Assembly (NCBI GenBank): GCA_964346395.1
Contig: CAYFUT010000109.1
Location: forward strand, 1 to 5,105
Direction of reading: 5' to 3'
Source of the DNA: CAYFUT01 sp964346395
Lineage (GTDB): Bacteria; Bacillota; Halanaerobiia; Halobacteroidales; Halobacteroidaceae
Length of the DNA stretch: 5,105 bases
Part shown: positions 1 to 5,105 of the stretch, one piece after another
Layout of the letters: the number at the start of each line of letters is the position of its first letter
How positions within the stretch are numbered: position 1 is the first letter of the stretch
Program-made: the position numbers and the translations under genes
The notes under the pieces: model-generated
Seen by the model: only the letters and a program-made list of their open reading frames with translations
The model's database searches: none
Told to the model about the DNA's origin: nothing

Positions 1-242
1 CTGCTTTTGTATTTAAGTTAAAAGTTGATAATAAGCAGATAAAATTTTCCCTGGAGGATAATGGAACCGGCTGCAGCAGTATAGTACCCGGCTTCGGCCT
101 GCAGGCGATGGAAGAGCGAGTAGAGGCTCAGGGCGGTCAATTGGAAGTTGATTCTCAAGTAGGCGAAGGGTTTTGGTTAATTATAAAACTACCACTGGAA
201 GAGGAGAGTCAATATGGAGCAGATAAAAGTAGTCATCGCTGA
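1..242 (+). CDS. Sensor histidine kinase, C-terminal ATPase end (partial, 5' end outside window)
   Basis: An open frame enters at the left edge (first full codon at 3) and stops with TGA at 240-242, giving the last 79 residues. It carries the end of a HATPase_c (GHKL) domain: a DNGTG G1 box at fragment residues 19-23, then a GFGLQAMEERVEAQGG stretch and a final beta strand with S-x-x-G-E-G-F and a KLPL ending. The G-x-GL-x-x-M-x-ERV pattern is typical of the NarL-partner kinases (HisKA_3 family, such as LiaS, DegS and DesK). These autophosphorylate a histidine and pass the phosphate to a LuxR-type regulator, which is what follows. The phosphoacceptor histidine, sensor and membrane segments lie outside the window, so the signal sensed cannot be read. 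The gene overlaps the regulator by 29 nt, indicating one transcript and probable translational coupling. Confidence 0.9.
   Translation, partial: AFVFKLKVDNKQIKFSLEDNGTGCSSIVPGFGLQAMEERVEAQGGQLEVDSQVGEGFWLIIKLPLEEESQYGADKSSHR
201..206 (+). promoter_or_regulatory. Ribosome binding site of the response regulator, inside the kinase gene
   Basis: GAGGAG lies 7 nt before the ATG at 214 and within the last codons of the kinase. Its placement supports the 29-nt gene overlap and translational coupling of kinase and regulator. Confidence 0.75.
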
Positions 243-924
243 TGACCAGTCTTTGATGCGGGATGGATTAGCTACGATTTTGGAATTAGAACCGGATATT
301 GAAGTAGTAGGAAAGGCAGTTAATGGGGAAGAAGCTTATCAGTTAGTAAACAAGCAGGAGCCTGATCTAATACTAATGGATATTAGAATGCCGGAAATGG
401 ATGGGATTGAAAGTACCAGACAGATAAAAAAAGAGCGGCCGGAGACAGCAGTTCTGGCCTTGACTACTTTTGATGACCAGGAATATATAGTGGAGATTCT
501 CAACAGCGGGGCAGAGGGATACCTGCTTAAAGATATAGATGGGGATAAATTGGTGCAGGCAATTAAGGATGCGGTTGCAGGTGATTTAATCATGCCGTCG
601 GAAGTAGCTAGCAAGCTGGCGGCCAATGTGGCAGAAGAGCAAACCGAGAATGATGAAGATGCTGGGGAGGAAGCGGAATCTAAGTCAACCCTTGAGGGTA
701 ATAAAGAAGTTAGTTTAAATTTATCAGAGCGGGAGCGAGAAGTAGCCCGGATGTTGGCCAAGGGATTTACTAATAAACAGATTGCTTCGGCACTTTATAT
801 TTCGTACGGAACCGTTAAGAATTATGTGAGTGAGATTTACAATAAAATTGGGGTTAGTGATAGGACGAAAGTAGCTTTGTATTTGCAGGAAAAATTGGCA
901 ATAAAGACAACAAGCAAGAATTAG
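214..924 (+). CDS. NarL/LuxR-family two-component response regulator
   Basis: This 236-residue DNA-binding response regulator is the partner of the overlapping upstream kinase. Residues 1-120 form a receiver domain with acidic pair D10-D11, phosphoacceptor D56 (in LILMDIRMPEMDG), switch residue T84 and conserved K106. Residues about 168-228 form a LuxR/GerE helix-turn-helix (LSEREREVARMLAKG, then NKQIASALYIS and GTVKNYVSEIYNKIG). Phosphorylation at D56 is expected to promote dimerisation and DNA binding. The linker at about 141-165 is long and strongly acidic, which makes the protein somewhat longer than many relatives of about 210-220 residues. The ATG at 214 is chosen because GAGGAG lies 7 nt upstream and the product begins with the usual short lead into beta-1. 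It resembles the LiaR/DesR/YxjL group, but I cannot assign a named orthologue. The targets are unknown; the exported-protein genes downstream are candidates by position only. Confidence 0.95.
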   Translation: MEQIKVVIADDQSLMRDGLATILELEPDIEVVGKAVNGEEAYQLVNKQEPDLILMDIRMPEMDGIESTRQIKKERPETAVLALTTFDDQEYIVEILNSGAEGYLLKDIDGDKLVQAIKDAVAGDLIMPSEVASKLAANVAEEQTENDEDAGEEAESKSTLEGNKEVSLNLSEREREVARMLAKGFTNKQIASALYISYGTVKNYVSEIYNKIGVSDRTKVALYLQEKLAIKTTSKN

Positions 925-969
925 AAATTGATGTAAAATAAATTATTCATAGGTGATAAATATTATTAT

Positions 970-998
970 TTGCTTATGGTAACAAAATATGTTATATT
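970..998 (+). promoter_or_regulatory. Sigma-A-type promoter for the metallopeptidase lipoprotein gene
   Basis: The -35 element TTGCTT (970-975) and the -10 element TATATT (993-998) are separated by exactly 17 nt. A TG dinucleotide at 990-991, one base before the -10, makes an extended -10. Transcription would start near 1004-1006, giving a leader of about 25 nt containing the AGGAGG site. This gives the lipoprotein gene its own promoter, separate from the two-component operon. No terminator is visible between 925 and 969, so read-through from the regulator gene is also possible. Confidence 0.7.
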
Positions 999-1015
999 AA
1001 TGCTAGAATATGTTA
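986..1015 (+). repeat. 9-bp direct repeat AATATGTTA over the promoter (possible operator)
   Basis: AATATGTTA occurs at 986-994 and again at 1007-1015, spaced 21 bp start to start, which is two helical turns. The first copy runs into the -10 element and the second covers the expected early transcribed region. A dimeric regulator could bind both copies on one face of the DNA. In such AT-rich sequence, chance is a real alternative. Confidence 0.35.
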
Positions 1016-1018
1016 ATC

Positions 1019-1024
1019 AGGAGG
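1019..1024 (+). promoter_or_regulatory. Ribosome binding site fixing the start at 1031
   Basis: AGGAGG lies 6 nt before the ATG at 1031. An in-frame ATG at 1010 would place this site inside the coding sequence, would have no binding site of its own, and would lie only a few bases after the predicted transcription start. It would also add a charged MLIRRGI extension ahead of an already complete lipoprotein signal peptide. Confidence 0.85.
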
Positions 1025-1030
1025 GGGATA

Positions 1031-2842
1031 ATGATTAATAATATTCAGCGACGAGATTATTTGATAATTTTAGGACTGATTGTTGGACTGGTAGTATTGG
1101 CTGGATGTTCTGTGTTTAATGATGCTCAGGATAAGAAGGGTAAAGTAGTGGTAAAAGTAAAAGATAAAACTGGGGATCAAATGTTAGCTAATGTTAGATT
1201 ATTACAGGGTAATACTTTAGTTGAATCTCAGGTAGGAAAAGTAGTTTCTTTTACAGATTTAAAGCCGGGCGATTATCAAGTAGTAGCTAAAAAATCGGGA
1301 GCAGATAGTAAGCCATCTACAGAAGCGGTAGTAAAAGGTGGAACGACTACGAATGTTGAAGTTGAATTTTCTAGCTTTACTTTTAATGCACAAGTACATG
1401 AAATAATATTTAGCAGTTCAGATAATAAAAAGATTAATATTGAAAACTTAAAGCAGGATGAGAATATAATTATGGGAGTTTCGCCGTTAGACTTTAGTAC
1501 TACTGATGGGACAAAAGAAGATATGAAAGTTAGTTTGAATCGGGTTAATAATGTTAGTCAGCAAAGTACTGTCATTCCTGAAACTAGCGGTGAAAATCCT
1601 CCCTATAGGGGTAAGAATAAGCAGTCTTTACGGTTAAAGCCACCTGTATTTTCTATTACTCCTGAATTAAAGCAGCAAAAACAAAAGATATTAAGTAGTA
1701 TGCAGCAGTCTTCCGCGCTACCTTCTTTTGATGGAGAAACATATGAAAAAGGAGAGACAGAAAACTTTTATATTCAAGATGGGGAAACCCAGGAATGGCT
1801 GGAAAAGAATTTTACAATGAAGGGAAAAGGAGAGCATTGTTATATTTTTGTTGATAATAGTGTAGATTATATAGATTCGAATACTATTAATAACTTAGTA
1901 CAGGAATTTGAAAAGAATATTTATCCAACTAATACCGACTTTTTTTCATCAAACTTTGATATTGATGGAAATAATAAATTAACTATTCTTTTAGTAGATA
2001 AAAATCAATCAGAAGTAACGATGGCCGGGTATTTTCACCCTAAAGATTTCTTTAGCCAAAGTCAATTAGATGATCAAAATTTAAATTTGAAAAGTAATGA
2101 AGGGGATATTATCTATATTAATACGCAATTGCTTGATCCTGATGAAAATTTGGAAGTATCAACCAAAAAAATTTACTCTACAATTGCTCATGAATTTCAG
2201 CATGAATTATGGTATTATCAAAGTTGGGAAAACGGTTGGATAGAGAAAAAACAAGAACAACAAATTAGTTCGCATTGGATAAATGAAGGCATGTCCACGT
2301 ATGCAGAACAGAAAAATGGTTACTGGCAAATAGAACCGAGTGTATATAGCTATTTTACTGGGGGAGAGAATGAAAAATTAGCAGATAATTCATTAACTTA
2401 CTGGCGGATGGAAGAGGTCCACAATGAAGATTATGGGATTGTTAATCTATTTGTTAATTATATAGTGCAGAAGTTTGGAGAAAATGTCTTACACGAAATT
2501 TATAATCAAAATGAGGATCCAATTACTACTATTGAAGATTGTAGTGGAAAGAAAATTGAAGAAATATTTATGGACTTTATGGTGGCTAATAAATTGCATT
2601 CACTAAATTTATCTAAGGAATATTCGTATGAAGGAGAAATACCATTTAATAATCCTTCTTATACGGATCAAGATTTTCCTACTGCTCCTCTGCATACAGA
2701 ACTTACTTCTACTGATCAGATAGCCATTCGAGGAGTAGCCACTAAATATTACCAAATTAACGGGACTGGTGAGGACGTTGAAATCAATATTCAAGGAGAC
2801 GTCGTAGATGATCGGGTAGGAGTCTTTATTTACCGTTATTAA
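1031..2842 (+). CDS. Secreted lipoprotein zinc metallopeptidase, M30/hyicolysin-like
   Basis: This is a 603-residue exported protein. Residues 1-26 form a lipoprotein signal peptide: RR near the N-terminus, a hydrophobic core, and lipobox L-A-G-C with lipidated C26, so it should be anchored on the outer face of a membrane. Residues about 37-112 resemble a carboxypeptidase-regulatory-like/PEGA-type beta-sandwich (KVVVKVKDKTG, then FTDLKPGDYQVVAKK). After a Ser/Gln/Asn-rich stretch, the catalytic region begins near residue 265 (EHCYIFVDN) and includes a DIDGNNKLTILL segment at 310-321. The zinc motif HEFQH is at 387-391, with E388 the likely catalytic base, and E419 in WINEGMSTYAE is the likely third ligand, as in gluzincins. 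The order of these motifs matches Peptidase_M30 proteins as I know them. The substrate is unknown. It has its own promoter, and its stop lies 11 bases before the next ATG, forming a two-gene unit with the 174-aa protein. A start at 1010 is possible but unlikely. Confidence 0.85.
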   Translation: MINNIQRRDYLIILGLIVGLVVLAGCSVFNDAQDKKGKVVVKVKDKTGDQMLANVRLLQGNTLVESQVGKVVSFTDLKPGDYQVVAKKSGADSKPSTEAVVKGGTTTNVEVEFSSFTFNAQVHEIIFSSSDNKKINIENLKQDENIIMGVSPLDFSTTDGTKEDMKVSLNRVNNVSQQSTVIPETSGENPPYRGKNKQSLRLKPPVFSITPELKQQKQKILSSMQQSSALPSFDGETYEKGETENFYIQDGETQEWLEKNFTMKGKGEHCYIFVDNSVDYIDSNTINNLVQEFEKNIYPTNTDFFSSNFDIDGNNKLTILLVDKNQSEVTMAGYFHPKDFFSQSQLDDQNLNLKSNEGDIIYINTQLLDPDENLEVSTKKIYSTIAHEFQHELWYYQSWENGWIEKKQEQQISSHWINEGMSTYAEQKNGYWQIEPSVYSYFTGGENEKLADNSLTYWRMEEVHNEDYGIVNLFVNYIVQKFGENVLHEIYNQNEDPITTIEDCSGKKIEEIFMDFMVANKLHSLNLSKEYSYEGEIPFNNPSYTDQDFPTAPLHTELTSTDQIAIRGVATKYYQINGTGEDVEINIQGDVVDDRVGVFIYRY

Positions 2843-2853
2843 GGAGGCGAAGA

Positions 2854-3378
2854 ATGATTGAAAAAAAAGTATTAATAGCAGCCTGGATAGTAGCTCTGTT
2901 ATTTCTTTGTCCTGTAGCTAGTAAAGGTGGAGCTAAAGAAAATTATAAGTTTAAAACTACTGTTGGCCATCTTAAAACATTTGGACAGAGTCCGCAGACA
3001 GTTTTCTATTTTGTAACTGAAGAAGGAGTCAAATATCGCTTAGAAGGAAATTTAGTATCGGAGTTAGTCAAATTACGACAGTTTGAATTGGTTATAACTG
3101 GAAAATTAGAGGATGCAACTTTAATTCCGTTGAATTATGATGTTAAATTTGATAAAAAGACTGATCAAGCTGAGCAGGGACTGGTATTAGGAAAATTATA
3201 TCAAGCCAATGATAAATTATTTCTGCTTACCAAGGATCAATTTGTAATTGAGGTAAAAGATGATTTAATGGAGGAGTTAATTGGGCATAAGGTTCTTTTG
3301 CGCGGGAACTATCGATATGTGGCTCCTTATAAAGGAGAAATGGAAGTAAATAGTTTTATTGATTTAGAAGCAGAATAA
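2854..3378 (+). CDS. Small secreted protein with two tandem beta-rich (OB-like) repeats
   Basis: This 174-residue protein is of no family I recognise with certainty. Residues 1-23 look like a type I signal peptide (KK, then a hydrophobic stretch, with likely cleavage after V-A-S at 21-23). C19 is preceded by L18 and so does not make a lipobox. The mature part holds two diverged copies of one unit. Copy A (about 37-85) has VGHLKTFG, YFVTEEGVKYRLEGNLVSEL and ITGKL; copy B (about 112-155) has LGKLYQ, FLLTKDQFVIEVKDDLMEEL and LRGNY. Alternating hydrophobic and polar residues with a Gly-ended strand suggest small beta-barrels of OB-fold type; this is inference. AAGGAGG (2841-2847) overlaps the stop of the upstream peptidase gene, so the two are cotranscribed and probably translationally coupled. 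The product may act alongside the lipoprotein peptidase outside the cell, for example as a binding partner, but the sequence does not show this. Confidence 0.85.
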   Translation: MIEKKVLIAAWIVALLFLCPVASKGGAKENYKFKTTVGHLKTFGQSPQTVFYFVTEEGVKYRLEGNLVSELVKLRQFELVITGKLEDATLIPLNYDVKFDKKTDQAEQGLVLGKLYQANDKLFLLTKDQFVIEVKDDLMEELIGHKVLLRGNYRYVAPYKGEMEVNSFIDLEAE

Positions 3379-3410
3379 CTAGTAAAAAGCTAAAATTAGT
3401 TAAATTCATG

Positions 3411-3452
3411 ACTCCAGTCACATTGAAATATGACTGGAGTTACTTGTTTTTT
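3411..3452 (+). terminator. Rho-independent terminator after the two-gene peptidase unit
   Basis: ACTCCAGTCA (3411-3420) and TGACTGGAGT (3431-3440) form a perfect 10-bp stem with a 10-nt loop. TACTTG and then six T's (3447-3452) follow. The T-run lies only on the plus-strand side, so it ends transcription from the 174-aa gene, 32 nt after its stop. Confidence 0.9.
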
Positions 3453-3475
3453 GGAGAAGAAATATATATTATAAA
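3447..3475 (+). promoter_or_regulatory. Possible weak promoter for the DUF4932-type gene
   Basis: A terminator precedes this gene, so it should need its own promoter. In the short AT-rich gap, TATAAA (3470-3475) is the best -10 candidate, with a poor -35 (TTTTTT, 3447-3452) 17 nt upstream that coincides with the terminator T-run. TATATT at 3465-3470 is another possible -10. No good TTGACA-like element is present, so the exact site is uncertain. Confidence 0.3.
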
Positions 3476-3502
3476 CTTAAGAAAAAATTGGAGGGGTAGA
3501 TA

Positions 3503-4954
3503 ATGAAAAAATATTTTTCTTATTATATTAGTCTTGTTTTATTATTTGTTAGTCTGGCGGTAGCTCCTGTACAGGCGGCTGACGTTGATTTAAATGTGAG
3601 AGTAGATCCCCGGATTGAGTTATTAAGTGCAGTTCAATTGCTGAGTGGATATGATAAGTTAACGAATTATGATACTACTTATAAAGAGGAGATGAAGGAT
3701 TATTTCAGTGAGTATCAAGATCACCCGGCAGTTAAAATGTTTTCTCAGATGAAACAAGAGGGTTTTAATTATCATGTTCCGCCGGGAGTGATGATTCACC
3801 TATCTGAACCGCCGGAGTTGATTATTGAGGAGCCAATTGGAGACAAATTAAAGAATAGGGCGGGCGGTGATGAGAAACTCCAGAAGTTTATTGAGGAACT
3901 CCGTAATTTTGCCCAAGAGAGCAATTTTACTACCTTTTTCAATAATCATAAATCGTTATATCAATCTCATGTTGGTGATGTACAGCAAAAGATAAAGAAT
4001 AGTGATATAGCTACGCTGGAGCTTTACTATGGGAAGCACCAGGCTAGTTATAATATTATTTTAGCACCTTTATTCCATTCAGGAGGATATGGAGCTAGAA
4101 TTCAGCAGTGGGAAAGCAAGTATGATATTTACTCAATTCAAGGGCCAAGCAGACCAGAAGAAGAGAGTGTTACTTTTGGTACTGAAGAGTCTTTTCGGCG
4201 GTTGGTCTGGCATGAATTCGGACATTCGTTTGTTAATCCGGTAGTGGGAAAAAATAGAAAACTGATCAATCAATATCGGGTACTTTTTCGTCCCATTGCT
4301 GATCAAATGTCAGAAAGGGCTTATGGCAACTGGGAAACTTGTGTACAAGAACATCTTGTGCGGGCAGTGGTGGCTAGATTAAAAGCAATCAGGCAGGGAG
4401 CTGAAGTTGGCGAATGGAAAGTAGCCCAGGAAGAAGAGAAGGGATTTAAGTATATTAGACCGCTGTATAATAAATTAAAGAAGTATGAAAGCAATCGAAC
4501 TAAATATCAGAATTTTGCTGATTTCTATCCGGAATTATTAGAGGTATTTAAAAAAGAAGCTGAGGGGATGGCTTATTCTTTTGACGGTACGATTGAAAGT
4601 GTATTGATAGATAGGAATTCTATGATAGCAATCGTGCCGACAGCAGAAAAGAGTAATCAAGTGGAAAGTGAAATCAAGCAGTATGTAAAGTGGCTGCAGG
4701 AGAAAACTTCTGTTTTTCCTGCTGAGATGCCGGTGATTACCGATCAACAAGCGTTGAATCGAGACTTAGCGGATAAAATGATTATAACCTTAGGAACGGT
4801 AGAAGGAAATCAATGGTTAGCAAAATATAAAGATAAATTTCCAGGCCAACTAAAGGAAGATAAAATCATTGTCGATGGTAAGACTTATAACGGAACTAAT
4901 CTTCAGTTTGTAACTGCCTGGACTAATCCTCAGAATAAAAAAAAGGAGTTTTAA
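3503..4954 (+). CDS. Secreted DUF4932-type putative zinc metallopeptidase, C-terminus cut by a frame break
   Basis: This exported protein has 483 residues in the frame as given. Residues 1-25 are a type I signal peptide (MKK, hydrophobic core, V-Q-A before A26). The N-terminal half matches the DUF4932 type as I know it: DPRIELLSAVQLLSGY near 35-50, HPAVKMF near 74, then zinc motif HEFGH at 237-241 followed by SFVNP. WETCVQEHLVRAV at 277-289 follows, where E283 (or E278) is a candidate third zinc ligand. Residues about 365-475 form a second alpha/beta domain (DKMIITLGTVEGNQWL, then DGKTYNGTNLQFVTAWTNPQN). The reading frame ends abruptly with KKKEF just after a run of eight A's. The rest of this domain is open in the -1 frame to 5067, so the intended product is probably 521 residues. 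GGAGG (3490-3494), 8 nt before the ATG, supports the start. Peptidase activity is inferred from the motif only; substrate unknown. Confidence 0.85.
   Translation: MKKYFSYYISLVLLFVSLAVAPVQAADVDLNVRVDPRIELLSAVQLLSGYDKLTNYDTTYKEEMKDYFSEYQDHPAVKMFSQMKQEGFNYHVPPGVMIHLSEPPELIIEEPIGDKLKNRAGGDEKLQKFIEELRNFAQESNFTTFFNNHKSLYQSHVGDVQQKIKNSDIATLELYYGKHQASYNIILAPLFHSGGYGARIQQWESKYDIYSIQGPSRPEEESVTFGTEESFRRLVWHEFGHSFVNPVVGKNRKLINQYRVLFRPIADQMSERAYGNWETCVQEHLVRAVVARLKAIRQGAEVGEWKVAQEEEKGFKYIRPLYNKLKKYESNRTKYQNFADFYPELLEVFKKEAEGMAYSFDGTIESVLIDRNSMIAIVPTAEKSNQVESEIKQYVKWLQEKTSVFPAEMPVITDQQALNRDLADKMIITLGTVEGNQWLAKYKDKFPGQLKEDKIIVDGKTYNGTNLQFVTAWTNPQNKKKEF
4937..4945 (+). other. A8 run with slippery heptamer A-AAA-AAG (frame break site)
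   Basis: Eight A's (4937-4944) followed by G. In the zero frame this is AAT AAA AAA AAG, so positions 4939-4945 are the heptamer A-AAA-AAG, the same as the dnaX -1 frameshift site of Escherichia coli. A -1 slip here, or one extra A in the run, joins the upstream frame to the -1 frame starting GGA at 4945. I see no Shine-Dalgarno-like stimulator just upstream and only weak hairpins downstream, so sequencing error, a real indel, programmed frameshifting and polymerase slippage all remain possible. Confidence 0.6.
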
Positions 4955-5067
4955 CGCTTACCGCCCAACAGGCAGAAGATTGTATAATAAAGAGTCTTCA
5001 TTTTGATGGAGAAATGAATTATTTGGTAGCTAAGGATAGTGACCGGTTGGAGCAGGGGAGGTATTAA
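4945..5067 (+). other. Out-of-frame C-terminal continuation of the DUF4932-type gene
   Basis: In the -1 frame relative to the upstream gene, 40 sense codons run from GGA at 4945 to TAT at 5062, then TAA at 5065-5067. They begin GVLTLTAQQAED, continue with HFDGEMNYLVA and end EQGRY. This reads as the natural end of the preceding alpha/beta domain: the upstream frame ends NPQNKKK, and related domains, as I recall them, continue NP-x-N with a hydrophobic strand and a helix. The frame is clean, has no plausible start codon of its own near its beginning, and stops 23 bases before the next gene's ATG. All of this fits the tail of one gene and not a separate one. Confidence 0.8.
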
Positions 5068-5076
5068 ATTAACAGC

Positions 5077-5083
5077 AGGAGGG
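5077..5083 (+). promoter_or_regulatory. Ribosome binding site of the gene starting at 5091
   Basis: AGGAGGG lies 7 nt before the ATG at 5091. It is the main evidence that a real gene begins at the right edge. Confidence 0.7.
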
Positions 5084-5090
5084 ATAAATA

Positions 5091-5105
5091 ATGAATAAGT
5101 TAAAG
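5091..5105 (+). CDS. Start of a further gene (partial, only MNKLK visible)
   Basis: An ATG preceded by a strong ribosome binding site opens a frame reading MNKLK before the window ends. The lysine-containing start would fit a signal peptide or many other proteins, so no function can be given. It begins 23 bases after the -1 frame stop at 5067 with no terminator between, so it is probably cotranscribed with the DUF4932-type gene. Confidence 0.6.

Noticed and set aside
339..761. 140-codon open frame on the minus strand
   Set aside because: It lies wholly inside the response regulator gene, is Ser/Ile-rich with no domain, and is an antisense shadow of a gene with clear motifs.
925..969. Terminator after the response regulator gene
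   Set aside because: The region is AT-rich, but I found no GC-containing stem followed by a T-run; any pairing is A/T only and irregular.
1010..1030. Upstream ATG giving a 610-residue form of the lipoprotein
   Set aside because: It lacks a ribosome binding site, lies about 5 nt from the predicted transcription start, and would place the AGGAGG site inside the coding sequence.
2609..2794. 61-codon open frame on the minus strand
   Set aside because: It is antisense to the lipoprotein peptidase C-terminus, with no recognisable protein features.
2899..2925. Possible lipobox at C19 of the 174-aa protein
   Set aside because: The residue before the cysteine is Leu and not Gly, Ala or Ser, so lipidation is unlikely. 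A type I cleavage site after V-A-S fits better.
4538..4750. 70-codon open frame on the minus strand
   Set aside because: It is antisense to the DUF4932-type gene; the composition looks like a frame shadow and no domain is seen.
4961..4999. Hairpins downstream of the A8 run as frameshift stimulators
   Set aside because: The best pairings are GCC/GGC with a 5-nt loop (3 bp) and GAAGA/TCTTC with a 15-nt loop (5 bp). Both are weak, so they do not support programmed frameshifting by themselves.

Overview
The window reads as AT-rich DNA from a Gram-positive-type bacterium. Strong AGGAGG-like ribosome binding sites sit 6-8 nt before nearly every start, and all genes run on the plus strand. My best guess is a clostridial or Halanaerobiales-like Firmicute, based on protein style and codon use; no phylogenetic marker is present, so this is weak.

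Layout. (1) Positions 1-924 hold a two-component system: the C-terminal ATPase end of a sensor histidine kinase (cut by the window start, ending at 242), overlapped by 29 nt by a NarL/LuxR-family response regulator (214-924). (2) Positions 925-1030 are a short intergenic region with a good sigma-A-type promoter (extended -10) and a 9-bp direct repeat overlapping it. (3) Positions 1031-2842 encode a secreted lipoprotein: a beta-sandwich domain followed by a zinc metallopeptidase domain (HEFQH plus a downstream Glu) resembling the M30/hyicolysin family. Eleven bases later comes a 174-aa secreted protein (2854-3378) built from two diverged copies of one small beta-rich unit. A clear intrinsic terminator (3411-3452) closes this two-gene unit. 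(4) Positions 3503-4954 encode a second secreted HExxH protein, of the DUF4932 type. Its C-terminal domain continues without a break in the -1 frame to 5067 after a run of eight A's that contains the slippery heptamer A-AAA-AAG. (5) A further gene begins at 5091 and leaves the window.

How it may fit together (inference): the region is devoted to exported proteins, with two unrelated putative zinc metallopeptidases and a small exported companion, next to a two-component system that could control them. The most notable point is the -1 frame junction in the DUF4932-type gene, which is a sequencing or assembly error, a real disruption, or a frameshift/slippage event yielding a 521-residue product. 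I see no mobile element, CRISPR array, tRNA or rRNA.
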